From Zoogloeaceae bacterium (GTDB lineage: Bacteria > Pseudomonadota > Gammaproteobacteria > Burkholderiales > Rhodocyclaceae): a stretch of DNA of 41,312 nt. The stretch is taken from assembly GCA_016791005.1 (NCBI GenBank), contig JAEUNY010000070.1:1-41312 (forward strand). The letters are read 5' to 3'. The position numbers were made by a program, and so were the translations under genes. Under the pieces are notes generated by a model, which searched no databases, was not told the DNA's origin, and saw only the letters and a list, made by a program, of their open reading frames with translations. Shown here in pieces: positions 8,698 to 17,890 of the stretch (positions are counted from its first letter, which is position 1; the number at the start of each line of letters is the position of its first letter).

Positions 8698-10877
8698 CAG
8701 AACGGAAGCTCTTGCCCGTCGCCCTGGCGGTGGCGGCGGTGTATTGGATCGTCGCGCTGGCGGCGATCGCCGGCATGATGTGGGCCGATTTGTCGCCGGA
8801 TGAGCGTGGTCTCGTCGGCCCCATTCTGGGCCGCCGCGTGGAACTCATGGTTGCGATGGCCTTCATCGGCTTCATTGGCATCGCGCTGGCACTGCGCACC
8901 ATCCACGCCAAATTGATCGTGGGGACCGGGAAAGTGGCCGAAGCGGCGGGCCTGCTGGTGAATTCGGAGGTCGACCGGCCTCTGGAAGAAGCTGGAAACC
9001 GCGAAGTGCGGGCGATCGTGCGGGCCATCAACGCCCTCGTCGAACAGCGTAAGGCCCTGCGAGAGGACGTCAGCGTTCAGATCCGCGAGGCCAAGAAATC
9101 GGTGGAAGAAGAGCGCAACCGGCTTGCCGCGCTCATGTCCGAGCTCACCCAGAGCGTGGTGGTGTGCAACCTGGATGGGCGGATCCTCCTGTACAACAAC
9201 CGGGCCCGGTTGCAGTTCAAAGCCTTGTCGGAGGCCCAGGGGGTGGGCGGCGGCGCGGGGGAACTGATCGGGCTGGGGCGTTCCATCTATTCGGTCTTTG
9301 AGCGCAATCTGGTCAATCATGCCCTGGAAGGAATTCAGCACCGCCTGCGCAAGAGCGTTGCCCAGCCGGTGGCGAATTTTGTCACCACCACCCGGGCAGG
9401 GCAGTTGTTGCGGGTCCAGATGTCGCCGGTGCTGACCCTGCAGGAAGGCGGCGAAGGCGGCGACGGCGGCGAGCGCTCGGTCACTGGCTTCATCCTCATG
9501 CTGGACAACATCACCCGCAATTTCGAAAGCGAATCCCGCCGCGACCAGATGCTCCACACCCTCACCGAAGGCAATCGGGCGGCGCTCGCCAACGTGCGGG
9601 CCGCGGCAGAGATGCTCGATTACCCGGAATTGCAGGAAGCCCTGCGGGTGCGATTCCGCAAGGTGATCCGGGATGAAGTGGAGGCGATGAGCGAACGTCT
9701 GGACCGCACGGCCAACGAGTTCGCCGACAGCCTCAAGACCCGGTGGCCGCTGGAGGAAATGCTGGGCGCCGATCTGGTGGCCGCCGCCCAACGCCGGGTC
9801 GAAGGCCGTCTCAGCCTTCCGACCAAGATCGAGGATGTGGACGAGTCCCTGTGGGTGAAGGTGGACAGTTTTTCCCTGCTCCAGGCCGTGACCTACCTGG
9901 TTTCCCGTCTCTCCGATGAGTTCGAGGTGCGGGAGGTGCGGTTCCGCCTGACGGGCGCGGGCCGACTGGTGCACCTCGATGTCATCTGGTCGGGGCAGGC
10001 GATGAGCACCGAGACGGTGATGAACTGGGAACTCGAACCGATGCAGTTTGCCGGCGAGGTGAGCCCCCTCACCGTGCGGGACGTCATCGAGCGTCACGAT
10101 GGCGAAATGTGGCTGGAGCGGGAAAAGGTCCGCCACCGGGCGTTCTTCCGCATCCTGCTGCCCATGGCGGTGCCGCAGCAGCAGGTGGAGGCGGAGGCCT
10201 TCCTGCGGGGCGAAAGCCGGCCGGAATACTACGACTTCGATCTCTTCAATTGGTCGGAGCAGGCCCATGCCCTGGACGATCGTCCGCTGACTGCCCTGAC
10301 GTTCACCGTCTTCGATACCGAAACCACCGGGCTGCAGCCATCTGCCGGGGACGAAATCATCCAGTTTGGCGCGACCCGCATCCTCAACGGGAAGCTCCTC
10401 CGTCACGAATCCTTCGAGCAGCTGGTCAATCCTGGCCGTCCCCTCGACCCCGGATCGGCCCAGATTCACGGCATCACCGAGCCCATGCTCGAAGGTCAAC
10501 CCAACATCGACACGGTGCTGCCCGCCTTTCATGCCTTTGCGTCGGAAACGGTGCTCGTTGCCCACAACGCGGCCTTCGACATGCGCTTCCTCCAGCTCAA
10601 GGAAGAGCGAACCGGCCTCCGCTTCGATCAACCGGTCCTCGATACCCTGCTGCTCTCCGCGGTGGTGCACCCCAACCAGGACTCCCACCGCCTGGAGGCG
10701 ATTGCCGAGCGCCTGGGCATCACCATCATCGGGCGTCACACCGCCCTGGGGGACGCCATCGTGACCGCCGAGGTGTTCCTCAAACTGATCCCGCTCCTTG
10801 CGGAGAAGGGGGTTCACACCCTCGCCCAGGCCCGGGTCGCTTCCGAGCAGACCTACTACGCCCGGGTCAAGTACTGA
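8694..10877 (+). CDS. Membrane PAS/degenerate kinase-DEDDh exonuclease fusion
   Basis: A 727-residue protein. Two membrane helices (about 8-28 and 49-68) precede a HAMP-like and coiled-coil region (75-150) and a PAS-like domain (about 146-280). The next part aligns with a histidine kinase: TEGNRAALANVRAAAEML matches the neighbour's SHELRTPLTSIRAFSEML, but the phosphoacceptor His is Glu292 and the Pro is Ala. The N-box and G boxes of the ATPase part (about 380-500) are also lost. Residues 535-705 are a DnaQ/Orn-type 3'-5' exonuclease with all catalytic residues: Asp541, Glu543, Asp629, His682 and Asp687. Stand-alone DnaQ-like nucleases lie near actP genes in pseudomonads and vibrios; here the nuclease is fused to a sensor. 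Substrate unknown. Databases may label it DNA polymerase III epsilon, which it is unlikely to be. Confidence 0.9.
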   Translation: MTERKLLPVALAVAAVYWIVALAAIAGMMWADLSPDERGLVGPILGRRVELMVAMAFIGFIGIALALRTIHAKLIVGTGKVAEAAGLLVNSEVDRPLEEAGNREVRAIVRAINALVEQRKALREDVSVQIREAKKSVEEERNRLAALMSELTQSVVVCNLDGRILLYNNRARLQFKALSEAQGVGGGAGELIGLGRSIYSVFERNLVNHALEGIQHRLRKSVAQPVANFVTTTRAGQLLRVQMSPVLTLQEGGEGGDGGERSVTGFILMLDNITRNFESESRRDQMLHTLTEGNRAALANVRAAAEMLDYPELQEALRVRFRKVIRDEVEAMSERLDRTANEFADSLKTRWPLEEMLGADLVAAAQRRVEGRLSLPTKIEDVDESLWVKVDSFSLLQAVTYLVSRLSDEFEVREVRFRLTGAGRLVHLDVIWSGQAMSTETVMNWELEPMQFAGEVSPLTVRDVIERHDGEMWLEREKVRHRAFFRILLPMAVPQQQVEAEAFLRGESRPEYYDFDLFNWSEQAHALDDRPLTALTFTVFDTETTGLQPSAGDEIIQFGATRILNGKLLRHESFEQLVNPGRPLDPGSAQIHGITEPMLEGQPNIDTVLPAFHAFASETVLVAHNAAFDMRFLQLKEERTGLRFDQPVLDTLLLSAVVHPNQDSHRLEAIAERLGITIIGRHTALGDAIVTAEVFLKLIPLLAEKGVHTLAQARVASEQTYYARVKY

Positions 10878-10932
10878 GGTCGGATGACTTCGGACGCTCC
10901 CCCAGGTTCTTCCCCGCAACGACACGGAGTTC

Positions 10933-12966
10933 ATGCCTAACTCGGATTTCCAGCGCCAGCTGCGCCGCTACTACGCCTGGTACGCGGGCGGGTTCGCGGT
11001 CTTTTTGGCGCTGCTCTCGGTAGGCGAATACCTGGGCATGTCCCAGCGGGTGATCGGCCATCTATTCTTGGTCTTCACCATCGGAATCTACGCCTTCATT
11101 GGCGTGAAAAGCCGGACAGCGGATGTGTCGGAGTACTACGTCGCCGGGCGTCGGGTGCCGGCGGTGTTCAACGGCATGGCCACCGCCTCCGACTGGATGA
11201 GCGCGGCGTCCTTCATCGGGCTGGCGGGCACCCTCTATTTTGCCGGTTTCGAGGGTTTGGCCTTCGTCACCGGCTGGACCGGGGGGTTTGTGCTGGTGGC
11301 CTTGCTGCTCGCCCCCTACCTGCGCAAATTCGGCCAATACACCATCCCGGACTTCCTCGGCGCGCGCTACCAGGGTAATGCCGCGCGATTGGTGGGACTC
11401 GTCGCGGCGGTGCTGGCGAGTTTCGTGTACCTGGTGGCGCAGATCTACGGGGTTGGTCTGGTGACCAGCCGATTCGTCGGGGTCGAATTCGAAATCGGAC
11501 TCTTCGTCGGCCTGGCCGGAATCCTGGTGTGCTCCTTCCTCGGCGGCATGCGGGCCGTGACCTGGACCCAGGTGGCCCAGTATCTGATCCTGATCGTGGC
11601 CTATCTGGTCCCGGTGGTGATCCTCTCCTACAAAGTGACCGGGGTTCCGGTTCCCCAGGTGATGTACGGGCAGGTTCTGCAGAAGCTGGGCGACAAGGAG
11701 CGGGATCTCTTCACCGAGCCGCGGGAAATGGCGGTGCGCGGCATGTACCGCCAGCGTGCCGAGGAATTCGGCCGCAAGATCGAGGCCCTGCCCCAATCGA
11801 TGGAGGCGGAGCGCCGCGGCCTGGTGGAGCAGCTCAATCGCATGCGGATCGACAACGCTCCGGCCCGGGAGATTGCCCACGCCGAGCGCACCCTGCGGGA
11901 TCTGCCTCGCTCCCCCGCCGAGGCCCGTCAGCTCTGGGAGCGCCAGCGACAGGAAAGCCTGGAGCGTTCGGTGGTGCCCTACCACCACGCCCAGGCCCAC
12001 CCGGGGCGCACGGTGGCGGAGTCGGAGATGTCGCGGCGAAACTTCCTCGCCCTGGTGTTCGTCCTCATGGTGGGGACCGCCGCGCTGCCCCACATCCTGA
12101 TGCGCTATTACACGACCCCGGGGGTGCAGGAGGCCCGACGCTCGGTGTTCTGGTCGCTGTTCTTCATCCTGCTGCTCTATCTCACGGCACCCGCCTACGC
12201 GGTGTTCGCCAAATGGGAGATCTACCAGCATGTGATCGGCTCCAATGTGGCGATCCTTCCCAGTTGGGTGGCCTCCTGGGGCAAGGTTGGGCTGGTGCGT
12301 TTTGAGGACATCAATGGGGATGGCATTCTCCAGCTCGCCGAGCTGTCCTTGAACACGGACGTGATCGTCCTGGCAACCCCGGAGATCGCGGGCCTTCCCT
12401 ACGTGGTGACTGGCCTGGTGGCCGCGGGGGGGCTGGCGGCGGCTTTGTCCACCGCCGATGGCCTGCTGCTGACCATCTCCAACGCCTTGTCCCATGACCT
12501 CTACTTCAAGGTCATCAATCCGGGAGCAAGTACCCAGCGCCGTCTGGTGATCTCCAAGTCGCAGCTGCTGGTGGTGGCCGTGGTGGCGGCCTGGGTGGCG
12601 TCATTGCGGCCCGACAACATCCTTTTCATGGTCGGACTCGCCTTTTCCATTGCTGCCGCCGCCTTCTTTCCAGCCCTCGTACTCGGCATTTTCTGGCGCC
12701 GGGCCAACCGCTGGGGCGCCGTGGCGGGCATGGCCGCTGGCATCGCGATCACCCTGTATTACGTCGCCCGCACCCATCCATTTTTCGGGGGCGGTTTGGA
12801 GCAGGCCTGGTTTGGCATCAACCCGATTTCCGCCGGCGTATTTGGCGTGCCGGTGGGGTTCGCGGTGATCGTGGTGGTGAGCCTCCTCACGCCGGCGCCA
12901 CCGGCCGAGGTGCAGGCCCTCGTCGATTATGTCCGCTACCCGGGGTTGGCCAACAAGGTCCCCTGA
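10933..12966 (+). CDS. Sodium:solute symporter, VC_2705/ActP-like
   Basis: A 677-residue SSS (SLC5) family transporter in the inner membrane. The N-terminal half has the signature region SEYYVAGRRVPAVFNGMATASDWMSAASFIG. A hydrophilic segment of about 130 residues (235-366), rich in Arg, Glu and Gln, splits the helix bundle. The C-terminal half continues with LSTADGLLLTISNALSHD. The insert makes it longer than ActP (about 550). The VC_2705 subfamily is linked to acetate and other short carboxylates; acetate fits here because acs and the CrbS-like sensor are close. The substrate remains inferred. It starts 55 bases after the nuclease fusion gene with CGGAG upstream, so it is probably the last gene of that unit. 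Confidence 0.9.
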   Translation: MPNSDFQRQLRRYYAWYAGGFAVFLALLSVGEYLGMSQRVIGHLFLVFTIGIYAFIGVKSRTADVSEYYVAGRRVPAVFNGMATASDWMSAASFIGLAGTLYFAGFEGLAFVTGWTGGFVLVALLLAPYLRKFGQYTIPDFLGARYQGNAARLVGLVAAVLASFVYLVAQIYGVGLVTSRFVGVEFEIGLFVGLAGILVCSFLGGMRAVTWTQVAQYLILIVAYLVPVVILSYKVTGVPVPQVMYGQVLQKLGDKERDLFTEPREMAVRGMYRQRAEEFGRKIEALPQSMEAERRGLVEQLNRMRIDNAPAREIAHAERTLRDLPRSPAEARQLWERQRQESLERSVVPYHHAQAHPGRTVAESEMSRRNFLALVFVLMVGTAALPHILMRYYTTPGVQEARRSVFWSLFFILLLYLTAPAYAVFAKWEIYQHVIGSNVAILPSWVASWGKVGLVRFEDINGDGILQLAELSLNTDVIVLATPEIAGLPYVVTGLVAAGGLAAALSTADGLLLTISNALSHDLYFKVINPGASTQRRLVISKSQLLVVAVVAAWVASLRPDNILFMVGLAFSIAAAAFFPALVLGIFWRRANRWGAVAGMAAGIAITLYYVARTHPFFGGGLEQAWFGINPISAGVFGVPVGFAVIVVVSLLTPAPPAEVQALVDYVRYPGLANKVP

Positions 12967-13002
12967 TCCCGTTGCATGGCCCCAGGGCCGGTGGGCGGGT
13001 AA

Positions 13003-14400
<1,398 letters not shown>

Positions 14401-14410
14401 AGGGGCGGAG

Positions 14411-14728
14411 ATGACTTTCGCCCAGCAACTCAAGCAACTCCCCGGCGTCTCCCACCTCGCGGCGCTCCAGCTCCTGGATGGGGACGGCCAGGTGGTCGCG
14501 ACGATTGAAAACAAGCCGGGGCAGGCGGGATCGCTGGCGGTCTACAACCATCTCGCCCAATTGTTCGGCGTGATCGGCCCTGAAGCGGCGCGAAAAGGGC
14601 TCGAACTTTACGTCGAACACAGTGAGGACGCTCGCCTGAACCCTGGCAAGCATCCCAACATCGATCGCCTCCTGGGGCTCTTGGAGCGGGGGGACACCCT
14701 GCGGGTCAAGCAGGTGTTCGCGGTCTGA
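14411..14728 (+). CDS. DUF2322 family protein
   Basis: A small soluble protein of 105 residues without signal peptide or membrane segment. It has the conserved block IENKPGQAGSLAVYN and a second block NPGKHPNIDRLL, which I recognise from the DUF2322 family of proteobacteria. Function unknown. The ATG at 14411 follows purB by ten bases; a longer frame from 14366 would overlap purB and is not family-like. It is likely co-transcribed with purB, which says nothing firm about its role. Confidence 0.8.
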   Translation: MTFAQQLKQLPGVSHLAALQLLDGDGQVVATIENKPGQAGSLAVYNHLAQLFGVIGPEAARKGLELYVEHSEDARLNPGKHPNIDRLLGLLERGDTLRVKQVFAV

Positions 14729-14752
14729 CCCCCCGATGCGGCGCGGCCTGGC

Positions 14753-15466
14753 TTACTTCTTGAGCTGGGCCAAGGTCTTGTCGAGTTCCGCCACGGGAAC
14801 GTAGCCGCCGATCCGCGAGCCGTCGGTGAGGAACAGGGTGGGAGTGCCCTGGATGCGCAACTTGCGGCCCAGGGCGAGGTTCTTGTCGATCGCACCGGTA
14901 TCGCAGGTCGCCGGGGCCGGAACCTTGCCGTCCACCATCCAGTCATTCCATGCCTTGGAGCGGTCCTTGGCGCACCAGATGTTCTTGGATTTGTCGGCGG
15001 AATCCGGCGACAGGATCGGGTAGAGGAAGGTGTAGATCGTCGCGTCCTTGATGCCCTGCAGCTCCCGCGCCAGCTTCTTGCAGTAGCCGCAATTGGGGTC
15101 TTCGAAGGTTGCGATCGTCCGGGTGCCGTTGCCCCGCACCACCTTGACCGCTTGGTCGAGGGGCAGGGTGTTGAAATCGATGGCCGAGAGCTGGTTTTGG
15201 CGGATTTGCGTCATGTTGCGGCGGCTCTTGGCGTCGATGACGCTGCCGTCGATGATGAAGCTCACCTGGTCGTCGGTGTAGACGATCTCGCCTGATTTGA
15301 GCACGACCTCCCAGAGGCCTCCGTAGGACGTCTTGGTCAGGCTCTCCACCGCGGGCGAGCCGATGAATCCATCCATCCCCTTGCGAACGCTGGCTTCATC
15401 GGCGTGGGCCGTGGCGGCCAGGGCCGTGAGCATGAGGGTGCAGAGCAGGCGGGTGGAACGGGGCAT
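14753..15466 (-). CDS. dsbC: Thiol:disulfide interchange protein DsbC
   Basis: A 237-residue periplasmic disulfide isomerase. A cleavable signal peptide ends near ATAHA-DE (about residue 22). The dimerisation domain follows and then a thioredoxin fold with the active site CGYC in DPNCGYCKKL and the cis-proline in GTPTLF. A second cysteine pair (IWCAKD and ATCDT) matches the structural disulfide of DsbC. GGAGAT precedes the ATG. It lies 51 bases downstream of the UbiH-type gene on the same strand and converges on DUF2322 with a 24-base gap. Confidence 0.95.
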   Translation of the reverse strand: MPRSTRLLCTLMLTALAATAHADEASVRKGMDGFIGSPAVESLTKTSYGGLWEVVLKSGEIVYTDDQVSFIIDGSVIDAKSRRNMTQIRQNQLSAIDFNTLPLDQAVKVVRGNGTRTIATFEDPNCGYCKKLARELQGIKDATIYTFLYPILSPDSADKSKNIWCAKDRSKAWNDWMVDGKVPAPATCDTGAIDKNLALGRKLRIQGTPTLFLTDGSRIGGYVPVAELDKTLAQLKK

Positions 15467-15517
15467 GAAGATCTCCAGATTGACGGAAGGGGAGTGCCAG
15501 GGATTCGGCGGCGGGCG

Positions 15518-16690
15518 CTAAAAGGCGCCGCTGATGGCATAACGAACCAAAGTGTTGCGTAGGACCGGCAGCTGATTGGTGAGGTTCAATCCAAGATTGC
15601 GCGCCGTGGCCAGCAGGGGATTGGCCGGCTTGAACAGGCGGTTCAAGCCGTGGGTCGTCCATTGCAGCAAAGCGGTCTCTTCCGCCCGGGCGCGGGCGTA
15701 TCGACGCAGGATGGACAGCTCCCCCGGCCGGCGCCAGGCCGGAAGGTCCGCCAGGAGTTCTGCGAGGACCCGAGCGTCCTGGAAGCCGAGATTGATGCCG
15801 TGTCCGGACAGGGGATGGATGGTGTGGGCCGCGTCGCCGATGAGGGCCAGCCGGGGGCGCACGGGGGAGTCCACCCGCAGCAGGCGCAGGGGAAAGGCGG
15901 CTGCCGGCGTGACGGGTTCGAGCTCACCCAAGGCCTCATTTCCGGCCGCCGCAACCCGCTGGCACAGGGCGTCGGGCGTCAGGCGGGTCAGCTCCTCTGC
16001 CAGGGGTTGGGGGGCGGACCAGACCATGGAAATCATCTGGCTGGGCAGCGGGAGCCAGGCAAGGATCCCGTCTTCGCGGAACCATTGGAAGGCCGTTCCC
16101 CGGTGGGGTAGGGCACAGCGAAAGTTGGCCACCACGCCGGATTCTTCGTAGGGCGAGATTTTCGCCTCGATGCCTGCCTGCCCGCGCACCCAGGATTGGG
16201 CGCCGTCGGCCGCTACGATGAGATCAGCGGTGAGGGTCTGCCCCTGGGCGAGGCGAAGCTCGGCGGCGGATTCCTCCCAGCTCAGGGCAGCGGGTTCCCC
16301 GGGGCAAAACAAGGTCACGTTGTGTTGGCGGGTGATGGTCTCCCACAGCTCGCGCTGCAGGAGGCCCGACTCGACGATCCAGGCCAGTTCCCCCAGGCCG
16401 CACTCGTAGGCCGAAAACGACAGACGTCCGCCACGGTCGCCGAAAATCGCCATGTCATGGACGGCCTGGATGCGCTGGTGATCCAGGCGGCGCCACACTC
16501 CAAGGGATTGGAGAAACGCGACGTTGATCGGGCTGACGGCGTAGATCCGCGCGTCCCAGGCGCCGGCGCCGGTGGCGGGGGCTGGCGGCCGGGTCTCGAT
16601 CACGGCGATCTTGAGCCGGCTCGATCGCAAACCCGCGGCCAGGCTCGCACCTGCAAGGCCGGCGCCGACGATGGCGAGGTCAAAATGCAT
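15518..16690 (-). CDS. UbiH/UbiF/Coq6-type FAD monooxygenase
   Basis: A 390-residue flavoprotein hydroxylase, probably of ubiquinone ring biosynthesis on the inner membrane. The N-terminal Rossmann motif is DLAIVGAGLAGASLA. The middle has VAADGAQSWVR, the DG motif of this family. The C-terminal part has LALIGDAAHTIHPLSGHGINLGFQDA, the GD motif of UbiH-type enzymes. Which ring position it hydroxylates cannot be read from sequence, as betaproteobacteria use several paralogues. The ribosome site GAGAGGAAA lies just upstream. It is transcribed away from the DUF3597 gene. Confidence 0.9.
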   Translation of the reverse strand: MHFDLAIVGAGLAGASLAAGLRSSRLKIAVIETRPPAPATGAGAWDARIYAVSPINVAFLQSLGVWRRLDHQRIQAVHDMAIFGDRGGRLSFSAYECGLGELAWIVESGLLQRELWETITRQHNVTLFCPGEPAALSWEESAAELRLAQGQTLTADLIVAADGAQSWVRGQAGIEAKISPYEESGVVANFRCALPHRGTAFQWFREDGILAWLPLPSQMISMVWSAPQPLAEELTRLTPDALCQRVAAAGNEALGELEPVTPAAAFPLRLLRVDSPVRPRLALIGDAAHTIHPLSGHGINLGFQDARVLAELLADLPAWRRPGELSILRRYARARAEETALLQWTTHGLNRLFKPANPLLATARNLGLNLTNQLPVLRNTLVRYAISGAF

Positions 16691-16944
16691 GGGGTTTCCT
16701 CTCAGGAGGGGGGATTTTGCCTGACCACGAACCCAGCGTCACGGGGCGTTTGGGCGAATCGTGATGGCCCCGCAGGGCCCTTCGGATTGACCTTCGATCC
16801 CTCCGCAGGGAATACTTTTGGTTCATTGCGATGCTTTTGTCGTAGTGGGAGCGGGGCGGATCGTCCCCGGGGACAGTGGGAATGTGCCTGGTGTTCCGGG
16901 GTTTCGGGTGTCCCTTCGATGTGTTGTGAGTGAAAGGAAGTACG
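16691..16944. promoter_or_regulatory. Divergent intergenic region
   Basis: This 254-base gap separates the UbiH-type gene (minus) and the DUF3597 gene (plus) and should hold both promoters. I see no convincing -35/-10 pair. It contains a perfect 12-base palindrome GTCCCCGGGGAC at 16863-16874 and a G-rich stretch after it. The DUF3597 ribosome site is AAAGGAAG (about 16933-16940). A 15-codon frame from 16882 has only a poor ribosome site. Confidence 0.4.
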
Positions 16945-17328
16945 ATGAGTTGGTTTGGGAAGATTCTCGCGAAATTGGGCCTGGGTTCCGAGGGGGAGGC
17001 GGCGACGGCGCCCGAGACAGCCCCCGCGTCGACGGGGGGGACGGGCGCCGCCCCGGCCGCGATCCCGGTGGTGGATGTCATGTCCAAGCTCGAAGGGATG
17101 GCCGCGACCCATGGTGAGAAGTTGAACTGGAAGGTCTCGATTGTCGACCTGATGAAGCTCCTGGGTCTCGACAGCAGCTTCGCCGCCCGCAAAGAGCTGG
17201 CGGTGGAACTGGGGTGCCCGGCGGAGAAGATGGCGGATTCGGCCCAGATGAACATGTGGCTGCACAAGACCGTCCTGCAAAAGTTGGCCGCCAACGGCGG
17301 CAACATTCCGGCGGATCTACTGGACTGA
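16945..17328 (+). CDS. DUF3597 family protein
   Basis: A 127-residue soluble protein of unknown function. The N-terminus MSWFGKILAKLGLG is followed by an Ala/Thr/Gly-rich linker (about 20-47). A conserved domain then contains VVDVMSKLEGMA, LNWKVSIVDLMKLLGLDS and SAQMNMWLHK, which I recognise as DUF3597. No signal peptide. The same short N-terminus plus variable linker is typical of the family. A strong terminator follows at 17354, then the YidB-like gene. Confidence 0.88.
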   Translation: MSWFGKILAKLGLGSEGEAATAPETAPASTGGTGAAPAAIPVVDVMSKLEGMAATHGEKLNWKVSIVDLMKLLGLDSSFAARKELAVELGCPAEKMADSAQMNMWLHKTVLQKLAANGGNIPADLLD

Positions 17329-17353
17329 TTGGATCCACCCGCATTGCGGTGAT

Positions 17354-17382
17354 GGCGCCGGGGACCCGGCGCCCAATTTTTT
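17354..17382 (+). terminator. Rho-independent terminator between DUF3597 and the YidB-like gene
   Basis: GGCGCCGGG (17354-17362) pairs with CCCGGCGCC (17365-17373), followed by CAATTTTTT. The T run ends only 13 bases before the ATG of the next gene, and the ribosome site AGGAGTGG directly abuts it. It may therefore work as a partial terminator that sets the ratio of the two proteins. Confidence 0.85.
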
Positions 17383-17394
17383 AGGAGTGGATTC

Positions 17395-17847
17395 ATGGGA
17401 TTGCTGGACCAAGTGGCGGGACAGATTTTGGGTTCGCTGGCAGGGGATGGAAAAGCGACGAACGCCGGCGCGGGAGCCATTCCTGGGGTCGGGCCGGTGC
17501 TCATGCAGGCGGTGATAGCCCTCATTCAGAACAGCGAGGGCGGCCTGGCCGGGTTGCTCGCTCGCCTCGCCCAGGGTGGCCTGGCGGAGCAGGTCGCCTC
17601 GTGGGTGGGGGGCGGCGCCAACCTGCCGGTTAGCGGCGAGCAATTGGCGGCCGCTCTCGGGCGCCAGTTCATGGAGGGGGTGTCGCGTCAGAGCGGCATG
17701 GGGTCGAACGAACTCGCCCAGGGTCTCGCCTCGGCGCTGCCTCAGGTGGTGGACTCGCTCACCCCCGACGGCGCCCTGCCGGATTCCGATGTCCTTGTGC
17801 AACAGGGCTTGGCCGCCTTGTCCGGCCTGTTGGGGTCTCGCGCCTGA
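17395..17847 (+). CDS. YidB-like (DUF937) protein
   Basis: A 150-residue protein rich in Gly, Ala and Leu. It starts MGLLDQVAGQILGSL, has a Gly-rich middle (NSEGGLAGLLARLAQGGLAEQV) and a segment SWVGGGANLPVSGEQL. These are features of the YidB/DUF937 family, of unknown function. No clear signal peptide or membrane helix. It is adjacent to DUF3597 and separated from it only by a terminator-like hairpin. The two families may act together, but this is positional inference. Confidence 0.85.
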   Translation: MGLLDQVAGQILGSLAGDGKATNAGAGAIPGVGPVLMQAVIALIQNSEGGLAGLLARLAQGGLAEQVASWVGGGANLPVSGEQLAAALGRQFMEGVSRQSGMGSNELAQGLASALPQVVDSLTPDGALPDSDVLVQQGLAALSGLLGSRA

Positions 17848-17855
17848 GGGCTCTG

Positions 17856-17881
17856 CGCCCCGGCCATGGTCGGCTGGGGCG
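17856..17881. terminator. Hairpin between convergent genes
   Basis: CGCCCC (17856-17861) pairs with GGGGCG (17876-17881), and the stem continues inward with a G-T pair and GCC/GGC. It lies between the stop codons of the YidB-like gene and the ZIP gene. The T run is weak (AATTT on the plus strand). Confidence 0.5.
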
Positions 17882-17890
17882 AATTTGCGA

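Noticed and set aside
8157-10934. Minus-strand open frame of 925 codons
   Set aside because: It mirrors the receiver and nuclease fusion genes, whose plus-strand products have clear motifs. No family is recognisable on the minus strand.
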